NCBI RefSeq assembly: GCF_019656015.1
Contig: NZ_BPKW01000012.1
Span: 1-49,136 of the forward strand
From: Leuconostoc inhae
GTDB taxonomy: Bacteria; Bacillota; Bacilli; Lactobacillales; Lactobacillaceae
Length of the DNA stretch: 49,136 nt
Direction of reading: 5' to 3'
Part shown: positions 26,903-35,764 of the stretch, piece after piece
Numbering within the stretch: the first letter of the stretch is position 1
Layout of the letters: every line of letters begins with the position of its first letter
The notes under the pieces: model-generated
What the model was told of the DNA's origin: nothing
What the model saw: only the letters and a program-made list of their open reading frames with translations
Databases searched by the model: none
Program-made: the position numbers and the translations under genes

Positions 26903-28189
26903 ATGGCAGAAAAAAAGCTACTTTCGCCGCCAGTCGTTTATTTACTGGGAATTAATTCAATAATTGGTTCAGGTATTTTTCTGTTATCTGGCAAAATTTA
27001 CCGCGATGCGGGGACATGGAGCCTATTGGCCATATTATTGGCAGGACTATCGATTTTTATCATTGCGTTTTCATACGCTAATATGAGTAAATTATATCCC
27101 GAAAATGGTGGGGCATTTATCTACGCTAAAGCAGTTTTTGGTCGTTTTGCCGGTTTCATTGTTGGCATGGTAACATGGTTATTAGGCACTGTGACAATGG
27201 CGACAGAGGTATCTGCACTTTTGACCGCGATCAAAATGATTTCGCCAAACATTAATACACGCATGATTGGTGTTATCATACTTGTCATATTAGGAATCAT
27301 ATCTTGTTTTGGTTCGGCGATTATTTCTGTGTTAGACAATGTGACGTCTTTAATTAAAGTTTTAATTGTGATTATTTTTATTGTAACGACCATTTGGCTT
27401 GTTAAGATAGCAAATTTCAATTTCTTACCTTTGGCACCGCATTCACTTTCAACTGGTTTAACGGGCTTTTTATCGGCATATGGGACTGTTTTCTTTTTCT
27501 TTACTGGTTTTTCATTTTTACCGGTTAATGCGGAAAAAATGAAGAATCCGGCTAAAAATTTACCAAAAATTATGAGCCTTGTCATGGTTACTTGTATCGT
27601 GATTTATGTGATTATTCAAGGTATTACCATTGGTGTATTAGGTCATCACTTGCCAGATACGATTGTGCCTGCGGCGACAATTTTCTCGGAAGTTGTTGGT
27701 GCCATTGGCATACCACTGTTTGTTATTAGTGTTTGTTGGTCAATATTTGGCGTGATTGTGGCCACAGCCTTTAATACACCCACAATTCTTTCTAGCCTAG
27801 CTTTAGATCATGAAGATGTACCCTTATTGGTGGCTCGAAAGAATCGCTTTGGGAGTCCAGTGCTAGCCGTCATGTTAACCACGGTTGTTGGTGTTTTCCT
27901 CTTTTTAACTGGTAATTATGTTTTTCTTAGTGGCTTAACCGTGTTTATGAGTTTTGTTCAATATCTATCAACAGGCTTAGCAAATATTAAAGCAAAATAT
28001 CGTTGGATTGGTTTGGGAACTGTGTTATTCTCGCTCATTCTATTAGCATCATTTACACCACGCGTGTTGCTATTCGGTGTTAGCTTCATCGTGATATTAT
28101 CTGTGATTTATTTATTTGTCAAAGTAGACGATGCACACTTAGACAAAATTAAGCAGCAAAAAAAGATACTCAAAGAAAGGCATGTTTAA
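26903..28189 (+). CDS. APC-superfamily amino acid permease
   Basis: 428 residues from ATG 26903. The frame is open back to 26765, but that part would precede the promoter at 26863-26871. It has the APC TM1 motif (YLLGINSIIGSGIFLLSGKI) and 12 hydrophobic segments, with a TM6-like region containing FTGFSFLPVNAEKMKNPAKN. The substrate is not assignable. It ends two bases before the DUF2130 gene, so the two are co-transcribed. Confidence 0.82.
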   Translation: MAEKKLLSPPVVYLLGINSIIGSGIFLLSGKIYRDAGTWSLLAILLAGLSIFIIAFSYANMSKLYPENGGAFIYAKAVFGRFAGFIVGMVTWLLGTVTMATEVSALLTAIKMISPNINTRMIGVIILVILGIISCFGSAIISVLDNVTSLIKVLIVIIFIVTTIWLVKIANFNFLPLAPHSLSTGLTGFLSAYGTVFFFFTGFSFLPVNAEKMKNPAKNLPKIMSLVMVTCIVIYVIIQGITIGVLGHHLPDTIVPAATIFSEVVGAIGIPLFVISVCWSIFGVIVATAFNTPTILSSLALDHEDVPLLVARKNRFGSPVLAVMLTTVVGVFLFLTGNYVFLSGLTVFMSFVQYLSTGLANIKAKYRWIGLGTVLFSLILLASFTPRVLLFGVSFIVILSVIYLFVKVDDAHLDKIKQQKKILKERHV

Positions 28190-28191
28190 TC

Positions 28192-29580
28192 ATGGCAAAA
28201 ATTAAATTCCACATTGCATCACAGACTGAATTAGTGTTAGATCAAGTTGCTCAAGTTGGTGATATGATTGATTTGACTGATGAGCAAAATATTGATACCA
28301 GCATTATCAACGGTAAAATCGCCGATATTATCGCGGAGCGGGTTGCCCAAGCCAAAGAAGAATGGGCAGTGCAACAAGCGAAACAAACGGATATTGAGCT
28401 GGCTAATCATTTACAGACGCAAAAACAAACGTTACAAGTAACTATTAATGATAAAGAAAACCGGATAGTTGCGCTCGAAACGGAACTTAAAAGTATCGCG
28501 CAACAAAATGATGCCGAGCTAAAAACGCAATTAGTACAACAAGAATTAACCATGCAAACTACTTTAGCGCAAAAGCAAACTGAAATTGCTGAACTAGAAT
28601 CAAAAATTGAAACGATTACCCAGCAAAGCCAATCTGAACTGGCAACACAACTGCTTAAAAAAGAAGCCGCAGTTCAAAGCGAGTTAGCGCAACGAGATCA
28701 AAAAGTGTCTGAGTTAACGTCACAGCTCCAATTGAAGGACCAAGAAAAGCAGCTACAGTTGGCTAACGTTCAAACTCAATATGAAGCGCAACTCAAAACT
28801 GCTAATGAACAAGTTGAGTTCTATAAAGACTTTAAAGCACGTCAATCAACTAAAGAGATTGGTGAAAGTCTGGAACAGTATGCGATGACAGAATTCAACA
28901 AAATTCGACCATACGCTTTTCCAAATGCTTATTTTGAGAAAGATAATACTTTGTCGGAGACCAATTCGAAAGGAGACTTCATTTTCCGAGATTTCCAAGA
29001 TGGGCTAGAATTTATTAGTATTATGTTTGATATGAAAAATGAAGCTGATACGACTGCGTCAAAGCATAAAAATGCGGACTTTTTCAAGGAACTAGACAAA
29101 GATCGCCGTGAGAAAAAGACAGAATATGCCGTCTTGGTGTCGATGTTAGAAGCGGATGATGATCTCTATAATACCGGTATTGTGCAAATCAATGCGTACG
29201 AGAAGATGTATGTGATTCGGCCACAATTCTTCATTCAATTCATTGGGGTGTTGCGTAATGCAGCGTTGAATAGTGTGGCTTATAAGCAAGAGTTGGAACA
29301 GGTACGCGAGCAGAATGTTGACATCACGCATTTTGAAAGCGACCTAACTAACTTTAAAAGTGCTTTTGGTAAAAATTATCAAAGTGCATCAAAAAACTTT
29401 AAAACAGCTATTGATGAGATTGATAAGTCCATTGCACGTATGGAAGCCGTTAAACGCTCGCTCACGACATCTGAGAACCAGTTGCGTTTAGCTAACAATA
29501 AGTTGGAAGATGTGAGCGTTAAGAAGCTGACAAGGGGTAATCCGACGATGAAGGCGAAGTTTGATGAGGTGGGTGAATAA
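28192..29580 (+). CDS. DUF2130 protein: coiled coil plus nuclease-like domain
   Basis: 462 residues. A short N-terminal domain (~1-50), a long coiled coil (~50-210, repeated Q/E/L heptads, some near-duplicated) and the DUF2130 domain (~215-400) containing SKGDFIFRD, EFISIMFDMKNEAD and EYAVLVSMLE. The D...xxMK(N)E layout resembles the PD-(D/E)xK nuclease fold, as has been proposed for this family. A second coiled region closes the protein. The overall design recalls RmuC. The biological role is unknown. It is tightly linked to the upstream permease. Confidence 0.8.
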   Translation: MAKIKFHIASQTELVLDQVAQVGDMIDLTDEQNIDTSIINGKIADIIAERVAQAKEEWAVQQAKQTDIELANHLQTQKQTLQVTINDKENRIVALETELKSIAQQNDAELKTQLVQQELTMQTTLAQKQTEIAELESKIETITQQSQSELATQLLKKEAAVQSELAQRDQKVSELTSQLQLKDQEKQLQLANVQTQYEAQLKTANEQVEFYKDFKARQSTKEIGESLEQYAMTEFNKIRPYAFPNAYFEKDNTLSETNSKGDFIFRDFQDGLEFISIMFDMKNEADTTASKHKNADFFKELDKDRREKKTEYAVLVSMLEADDDLYNTGIVQINAYEKMYVIRPQFFIQFIGVLRNAALNSVAYKQELEQVREQNVDITHFESDLTNFKSAFGKNYQSASKNFKTAIDEIDKSIARMEAVKRSLTTSENQLRLANNKLEDVSVKKLTRGNPTMKAKFDEVGE

Positions 29581-29586
29581 AAAATA

Positions 29587-29670
29587 AAAAAACGTACTGA
29601 TATAAAGTTGAACTGAACCCCTGAGTTGGAGCAAATCAAACTCAGGGGGTTCAGTTCAAGTGCGTTTTTT
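29587..29670. terminator. Bidirectional terminator carrying a 50-bp IS-end-like palindrome
   Basis: Between the convergent DUF2130 and hemH genes. The outer arms AAAAAACGTACT and AGTGCGTTTTTT pair (one G-T). Inside, TGAACTGAACCCCTGAGTT (29609-29627) pairs with the arm at 29639-29658 (one bulge). The inner 50 bp closely resembles the IS3-element tip at 776-819, including the same TGAACTGAACCCC end. Confidence 0.75.
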
Positions 29671-29684
29671 TATGTGGATCATAA

Positions 29685-30626
29685 TTAATCAAAATGTTTG
29701 TTAGCAAGTGATACGATGTAGTGAGAAAAATTAATATGATCATTGAACGGTTTCACAACGTCAAAAACTTCTCCGCCAGCTTGTTGAAAGAGATCATGAT
29801 TCTCAATTTGAATTTCTTCAAGTGTTTCTAAACAATCAGCAACAAATGCGGGTGTTGCAAATAGAACGCGCTTAACGCCTTGTTGAGGTAATGATAAAAG
29901 TGTGTCGCTTAGATAGGGTTGCACCCATTTTGTGGGGCCAAAACGTGATTGAAAGACTTGAGTGGTATTATCACGTGTTAATGGCCCAATACGTTCTAGA
30001 ACCCCTTGTGTTGTTTCTGTACAATGATCAACATATGGGTCACCATGGCGAACATATGATTGGGGGATGCCGTGATAACTCATAATCAAACGATCATAGT
30101 TATTATTGTTCCACGCCTCACGAATAATGTTGGCCAATAAATCGAGATAAGCATCATCATTGTAGAATGACTTGATGATCTTAATCGTGTGGTCTGTTTG
30201 ATGCACCTGATCAATAACTGATTGTGTCGATGTGACGGAATACTGTGGGAATAAGGGTAGTACAATAATATCTTCAGCACCAGATAGGCGCATTTCGGCT
30301 AGCGTCTCAGCAATATTTGGTTGGCGATAAGTCATTGCATAACGAACAATCCAATCAGGTTTGAGTTCCTGAATTTGTTCAGTTTGTTTTTTAGTATAGA
30401 CCATTAGTGGTGAACCATCTTCACGCCATATTTTTTGATAGCGTTTCGCTGATTCAGGTGCCCGTTTGGGCAAAATTTTACCTCTTAAAATAGGTTGCCA
30501 GAGGAATTTTGGCATTTGAATGACGTTAGTGTCTGATAGAAATTCTTTCAAATATACTTTGACGTCATCTGGATCTGGAGAATCTGGGGTACCGAGGTTG
30601 ACTAGCAGGAGACCTTTTTTGCTCAT
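29685..30626 (-). CDS. hemH: Ferrochelatase, proteobacterial (protoporphyrin) type
   Basis: 313 residues from the ATG at 30626, whose N-terminus [20 protein letters not shown] fits the family; an ATG 15 nt upstream would add five residues. It inserts iron into the porphyrin. Catalytic His is in [16 protein letters not shown], and the conserved Glu pair is in [11 protein letters not shown]. Sequence style ([31 protein letters not shown]) is like E. coli HemH and unlike the coproporphyrin-type CpfC of most Firmicutes. No other heme gene is nearby. It would use imported porphyrin. Confidence 0.9.
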   Translation of the reverse strand: MSKKGLLLVNLGTPDSPDPDDVKVYLKEFLSDTNVIQMPKFLWQPILRGKILPKRAPESAKRYQKIWREDGSPLMVYTKKQTEQIQELKPDWIVRYAMTYRQPNIAETLAEMRLSGAEDIIVLPLFPQYSVTSTQSVIDQVHQTDHTIKIIKSFYNDDAYLDLLANIIREAWNNNNYDRLIMSYHGIPQSYVRHGDPYVDHCTETTQGVLERIGPLTRDNTTQVFQSRFGPTKWVQPYLSDTLLSLPQQGVKRVLFATPAFVADCLETLEEIQIENHDLFQQAGGEVFDVVKPFNDHINFSHYIVSLANKHFD

Positions 30627-30764
30627 AAGTAAAACATCCATTCTTGATTGATGTTTAATACTATAACGAATAAACCTTGTGAAATATATAGTTATCTGGA
30701 TTTGACATATGCTTGTTATATTTTAAAACATTAGTCTATCGATGGCTAACAAAACCTAAACTTT

Positions 30765-30773
30765 TGTTATAAT
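30765..30773 (+). promoter_or_regulatory. Extended -10 promoter of the BREX operon
   Basis: TGTTATAAT, about 145 bp before brxA, with a poor -35. A second possible promoter, TTGGTC (30846-30851), 18 nt, TATAAT (30870-30875), is closer to brxA. Confidence 0.5.
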
Positions 30774-30842
30774 GAGAGTAATTGTATTGGAACGATATAA
30801 GGAAATGAAGTTATTGATTTATTAATAAAAAGGAAATATTGT

Positions 30843-30920
30843 ATGTTGGTCTTGAAAGAGTCTAATTATTATAATGGGATAAAAAATTTTTTTATAGCGT
30901 ATTCAAGGAGAAGAGTATGA
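30843..30920 (+). CDS. 24-codon leader ORF overlapping the brxA start
   Basis: ATG 30843 has AAGGAA about 9 nt upstream. The frame encodes MLVLKESNYYNGIKNFF and a basic end, stopping at TGA 30918-30920, which overlaps the brxA ATG as ATGA. A six-codon ORF at 30805-30825 (with AAGG) precedes it. The arrangement suggests translational coupling, but the peptide is not recognisable. It is meaningful only if transcription starts at the upstream promoter. Confidence 0.3.
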   Translation: MLVLKESNYYNGIKNFFIAYSRRRV

Positions 30921-31513
30921 AAGAATATAATGCCGGCATCGTTTCAACTGCATTTTGGTATGATGAATTTCGACAATATTTACAATTAATTAACTCAGGA
31001 CTCACAGTAGATGAAATTCGGCAAAAGGCGATTGAGCAAAATGTATTCTTGGCATCAACACCACCACGGGCCAAACGCATGGTTGGCGCGTTGGCGAGAC
31101 GTGTTGAGTCATTGGATGCAGATGAAAAAGAGTTATTTGTTGCGTTAGACATTCCAAATCAAAAAGCACTTAACCTAGTTGCCATTATGAATACAAATAA
31201 ATTGATTAGAGAGTTTATGTATGAAATTTATCGAAACGAATTAATTTTGGGTGATAGTGTCATTGAACCACATGAATATGTGGCTTTCTTTAACAAAAAG
31301 CAATCTGAAAGTGCCGAAGTTGCGGCATGGACAGATAAAACAGTGCACCGTATGAAAGGAATAATACATACTTTTTTAATAGATGCGGGGTTAGTTGTTG
31401 AAAAAAATGGAAAAGACTATATTAAAAGACTACAGTTGAACCGTAGATTACGTCAATTATTTATTAATAAAGGGCAGCAGAGACTAGTTGATTCATTAAC
31501 GGGAGAAAATTGA
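30917..31513 (+). CDS. brxA: BREX protein BrxA (DUF1819)
   Basis: 198 residues. A small, mostly helical DUF1819 protein beginning KEYNAGIVSTAFWYDEFRQ and containing STPPRAKRMVGALARRVESL. In type 1 BREX systems BrxA is the first gene and is a DNA-binding, NusB-like accessory protein. AAGGAG lies 6 nt ahead of the ATG. Its stop overlaps the brxB start (TGATG). It begins the operon brxA-brxB-brxC-pglX. Confidence 0.92.
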   Translation: MKEYNAGIVSTAFWYDEFRQYLQLINSGLTVDEIRQKAIEQNVFLASTPPRAKRMVGALARRVESLDADEKELFVALDIPNQKALNLVAIMNTNKLIREFMYEIYRNELILGDSVIEPHEYVAFFNKKQSESAEVAAWTDKTVHRMKGIIHTFLIDAGLVVEKNGKDYIKRLQLNRRLRQLFINKGQQRLVDSLTGEN

Positions 31514-32094
31514 TGGATATTTTAAATGAACGCTTTGACAAGCTGAAATACAAATTAAATGATGAAAATTTTCGACATAATCGTGGACTAAGCAATGAAC
31601 TTGGTTATTATATTTTTCCTTATGATGCCAAAAGGGAAGAGTTGAAGGTCCGGGAATATGTAAAAGAGTTAGTGAGTAAGTATTCGACTTCACAAGATGG
31701 GTTTGAGATACGTGAATTCAATTTATATCAAATTGTGATGAACATTGTTGACGAAGAAGAATTTCAAGAAGGACTTGAATCAATTGAAGAAGAATATGGT
31801 ATAGGTGGTGTTATTTCTCAAATAGCCGAAAGTCTTGGATTGGATGAGGATGATAACGAAATTGTGAATTATATTGATCGTAACACTACAAAACATAATG
31901 AAGTAGTATTTTTAACAGGAGTTGGTCAAGTATTTCCATTGTTACGTTCCCATAAGATACTGAATGTCCTACAACAAAAGTTAGACAAGGTACCGTTGAT
32001 TATGTTTTTTCCTGGATCATATAATGGACGGTCACTAGATATCTTCAATGTTGTCCATGATGACAACTATTATCGTGCTTTTAAATTAGATTAG
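31513..32094 (+). CDS. brxB: BREX protein BrxB (DUF1788)
   Basis: 193 residues from ATG 31513, overlapping the brxA stop by one base, with GGGAGA upstream. DUF1788 pattern: IREFNLYQIVMNIVDEEEF, VVFLTGVGQVFPLLRSHKIL and PLIMFFPGSYNGRSLDIFN. BrxB is required for type 1 BREX defence, and its exact action is not established. The frame can also open at TTG 31510. One base separates it from the next open frame. Confidence 0.92.
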   Translation: MDILNERFDKLKYKLNDENFRHNRGLSNELGYYIFPYDAKREELKVREYVKELVSKYSTSQDGFEIREFNLYQIVMNIVDEEEFQEGLESIEEEYGIGGVISQIAESLGLDEDDNEIVNYIDRNTTKHNEVVFLTGVGQVFPLLRSHKILNVLQQKLDKVPLIMFFPGSYNGRSLDIFNVVHDDNYYRAFKLD

Positions 32095-32107
32095 ATTGGA
32101 TAGAAAA

Positions 32108-35100
32108 ATGGAAATTAAGCAGATATTTAACAAACAAATTGATCGTGATATTCAGGGTGTTATTAAAGCTGAACAAGTTGAAAATGATATCGTTCAACAG
32201 GATTTAGATGAATACGTCGTGACAAATGAGCTGCAAAAACATTTTAACAGTTTTTTTTCAGCTTATGCGCGGTCAATAGATAATAAGACTGATAAAATTG
32301 GTGTCTGGATTTCTGGTTTCTTTGGTTCAGGTAAGTCACATTTTTTAAAGATTATCTCTTATTTACTTGAAAACCGCGAGATTAATGGATATCATGCGAT
32401 TGATTTCTTTCATGACAAGATTCAGGATCCGATGGTATTAGCTGATATGCAGCGTGCTGCGAACATTAATACGGATGTGATGTTATTTAACATTGACTCA
32501 AAAGCCTCGTCAAATAGTAAATCTGATAAAGAAGCCATCATGCATGTATTTATGCAAGTATTTAATGACATGCGTGGGTACTATGGCCCTAATTTGCATG
32601 TTGCTGATTTGGAAGAAGATCTTGACAAAGAGGGCAAACTTGAGGCGTTTAAAGTTGCCTACCAGAAAGCCGATTCAAAAAATGAACCATGGGAAAAAGG
32701 TCGTCGATCAGTAGTTCTAAAGTCAAAAGCAGTTAGATCTGCATTGATTGAAGTTGGTAAGTTTGATTCTGAAAACTTGGCGGATGAATGGATTAAGTCG
32801 ACTAGGGCTGAATATTCGTTAAGTATTGAAGACTTTGCAAATCGTATCAATGAGTATCTTAATTCAAAAGAAAGAAATCATCACATTGCTTTTCTTGCTG
32901 ATGAGATGGGCCAATATATTGGTGACTCACGCGACCGCATGTTAAATCTCCAAACAGTTGCGGAAGATCTCGGGCGGTTAACGGATGGTCGTGCATGGGT
33001 AATTGTTACGGCTCAAGAAGAAATTGATAGCCTAGCTAAAGCTGACATGATGCATATGGCTGATTTTTCTAAAATTCAAGGTAGGTTCGACACGCGTATT
33101 TCTATGTCATCTGCAAACGTAGATGAAGTTATTAAGAGAAGGTTGCTCGAGAAAAAACCGGAAGTGGCAACCAACCTAACAGCCATTTATGCTTCGGAAG
33201 GAACATCAATTGATAATATGCTTCACTTCAATGATGATGCTGAACGAAAAGTTTACAAGAATGCTGATACATTTAATGAAGTATACCCATTTGTCCCATA
33301 CCAATTTAATTTAGTAGCAGATGTGCTACGTGCTATTCGTGATAATAGCATCAACGGAAAGCACCAATCTGAGGGTGAGCGTTCAATGCTTGCGATGTAC
33401 CAAGATGCTGCTCGAATGATTGAACAAGAGGAAGTTGGCAAGCTAGTATCATTTGATATGTTTTATGATCCAGTAGATCAGTTCTTAGACCATATGTACG
33501 CCAGCGTCATTGTTAAAGCGTCCCAAAATGAGCACATTAATCCTAATCATGAGGATAATACTTTTAATGTGCGTGTTTTGAAAACCTTGTTTTTGGTTAA
33601 ATATGTAAAAAACTTCAAGACAAACGTAGAAAATATTGTTAGTTTGATGATCGGCAATATTCGTACTGAACGTCTGACATTAGAAAAAGAAATTAAAAAA
33701 GCTCTAGGCATTCTGAAAACAGAAAATTTCATTCAAAAAAATTTAGATACCTATGAGTTTTTGACAGATGATGAGCAAGATGTCAATCGAGAAATCAATA
33801 AAAAATATGTTGATCCACAAGAAATACAAGCAGAAATTGGTACCCGAATTTTTGGATCAATTATTCCTGTTCGTCATGCCTATAATTTGCCACAGCTGGG
33901 GAAGGCACACAATAATCGATATGTATTTGGTTTTGTGAATAAAGTTGATGACCGTATCATTGGACGTAGCTTACAAACCGAAATGGATATTCAAATTGTA
34001 ACTAAATTCAATGACATTAATGGTATTGAAGAAAATCTGCGCATGGAGAGCACTGGAAACAGTATTATTGTTGATTTACCAACTCAAACAACATTTACTG
34101 AAGACTTACGTCGCGGTAAACAAATTGAAATGTTTATAAATGAAGCACATGCACAAAAGTCAGCTAGAAGTATTGAAACAATTATTATTGCTAAACAAGC
34201 GGAAAAAGAAGCAATTTATGACGATATTAATTTGAAGATTGAACGAGCACTGAATGAAGCCACAATTTATATGAATGGTAAACCAGTGGAAAATACTAAA
34301 GCTGATTTCGAAACACGAATTGGTCAAGCAATGGATGATTTGATCAAACGTGTTTACGGTAAGTTAGAGCATATCACTGCTGCAAAAGGCCCGAATGATT
34401 TGGCCAAAGCCTTGCGTAAAGAAAAACCTGTCCTTGAACTAGATGTTGAAGACACAGAAAATGAATTGGCGCTAGATGATTTGAAGACGTATATTCAGTT
34501 AGCTGGGCAAGTTTCATTAAGGAACGTCAAAGATAAGTTTGCACTAGCACCTTATGGATTCATTGATGATGATATTAATTGGTTGATTGGTAAGCTGTTC
34601 ATGGATGGCAAACTGACAGTATCTATTAATGGCGAAATAATGAGCTCTGTTACGATAAATGATAGACTTGTGTTTGATTACATTACTAAAAAACAATATC
34701 AGGATAAGTTATTATTAATGGTCCGCGAGGCTGTGTCGGCTAGGTTAAAGGGTTCTGTTAACGAAGTAGCAGATAATTATTGGGGTCGTTCAATAAATGG
34801 TGAAGATGAAGAAATATATCAAACTTTCTCAAGGCTCGCAAACGAAAAAATTAATGACTGGAACAAATATCGTGCGTTTGGCACTGAGTATCCAGGATCA
34901 AATGTATTGAGTCATGCCATCAAAGCATTTTCAAGTATCACTAGTATTAAAGACATCAATGAGTTTTTCCAATACGTCGATCGAGAATTGGATAGTTTAT
35001 TGGATATTTATGAACAAGAGGGACTCCCAGATGTAGAATCCTTTTTTAACGGTAATAACGGCCAAAAGGCCATTTGGGATCGGTCTCTAAAGTTAACACG

Positions 35101-35746
35101 TGAATATGAAATTAATGCTGTTTATCTTCAAGGTGATCAAGAAATTGCAACCATCTATGAACAAATTAAAAGTTTGCGTAACAATATTAGACCCTTTAAT
35201 AATATTAAAAATCTCAAGCCTCTAAACGATCAATTGGACGAAAAGCTTAGTACGCGTTTAACAGAGGATCAGAACCAAGTTGTAAAAGAAATTGAAAGTT
35301 ATCGACTCAGTGGGTTGTCATATTTAGAAGAATCAGGTTTGATTGATGAACAAGTAAATAAATTTGAATTTCTACAGAAAGTTGATTCTGCAAAACAAGC
35401 TGTAATTGACGCTGGTAGTTTGAATAGTGTTCATGCGGAAGGGGAACGGGCTAAGATAGCCAAGCAAAACTTTGAAGATAGAATTGACGCGATAGCCCGA
35501 GCTGCTGTTGCGTCCAAAAAAGTAGTTGATATGACTAATGATGATCAACCTCAAAAAGTGGTGGTTGATCCAGTTTCAACAGTCAAAACGAAAATTCAAA
35601 AAAGACGTAATGCTAAGCAATTAGCGGGAATTGAGTCATCATGGACGATAAAATCAACTGATGATATTAATAATTATCTTGATAAGTTACGCGCGAGTTT
35701 AACTGCCGAACTTGAAGGAACTGATGTTGTTCACTTTGAGCTCTAA
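32108..35746 (+). CDS. brxC: BREX ATPase BrxC (PglY-like)
   Basis: 1212 residues from ATG 32108. The frame opens at TTG 32096, but EIKQIFNKQIDRDIQGVIK is the family N-terminus. Walker A GFFGSGKS at 70-77, followed by HFLKIISYLL; Walker B-like IAFLADEMGQYIG near 260. Long C-terminal helical part. BrxC is the large P-loop (DUF499-related) ATPase needed for both methylation and phage exclusion in type 1 BREX. Tightly packed between brxB and pglX. No disruption seen. Confidence 0.93.
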   Translation: MEIKQIFNKQIDRDIQGVIKAEQVENDIVQQDLDEYVVTNELQKHFNSFFSAYARSIDNKTDKIGVWISGFFGSGKSHFLKIISYLLENREINGYHAIDFFHDKIQDPMVLADMQRAANINTDVMLFNIDSKASSNSKSDKEAIMHVFMQVFNDMRGYYGPNLHVADLEEDLDKEGKLEAFKVAYQKADSKNEPWEKGRRSVVLKSKAVRSALIEVGKFDSENLADEWIKSTRAEYSLSIEDFANRINEYLNSKERNHHIAFLADEMGQYIGDSRDRMLNLQTVAEDLGRLTDGRAWVIVTAQEEIDSLAKADMMHMADFSKIQGRFDTRISMSSANVDEVIKRRLLEKKPEVATNLTAIYASEGTSIDNMLHFNDDAERKVYKNADTFNEVYPFVPYQFNLVADVLRAIRDNSINGKHQSEGERSMLAMYQDAARMIEQEEVGKLVSFDMFYDPVDQFLDHMYASVIVKASQNEHINPNHEDNTFNVRVLKTLFLVKYVKNFKTNVENIVSLMIGNIRTERLTLEKEIKKALGILKTENFIQKNLDTYEFLTDDEQDVNREINKKYVDPQEIQAEIGTRIFGSIIPVRHAYNLPQLGKAHNNRYVFGFVNKVDDRIIGRSLQTEMDIQIVTKFNDINGIEENLRMESTGNSIIVDLPTQTTFTEDLRRGKQIEMFINEAHAQKSARSIETIIIAKQAEKEAIYDDINLKIERALNEATIYMNGKPVENTKADFETRIGQAMDDLIKRVYGKLEHITAAKGPNDLAKALRKEKPVLELDVEDTENELALDDLKTYIQLAGQVSLRNVKDKFALAPYGFIDDDINWLIGKLFMDGKLTVSINGEIMSSVTINDRLVFDYITKKQYQDKLLLMVREAVSARLKGSVNEVADNYWGRSINGEDEEIYQTFSRLANEKINDWNKYRAFGTEYPGSNVLSHAIKAFSSITSIKDINEFFQYVDRELDSLLDIYEQEGLPDVESFFNGNNGQKAIWDRSLKLTREYEINAVYLQGDQEIATIYEQIKSLRNNIRPFNNIKNLKPLNDQLDEKLSTRLTEDQNQVVKEIESYRLSGLSYLEESGLIDEQVNKFEFLQKVDSAKQAVIDAGSLNSVHAEGERAKIAKQNFEDRIDAIARAAVASKKVVDMTNDDQPQKVVVDPVSTVKTKIQKRRNAKQLAGIESSWTIKSTDDINNYLDKLRASLTAELEGTDVVHFEL

Positions 35747-35764
35747 TTTATAGGGAAAAGAATT

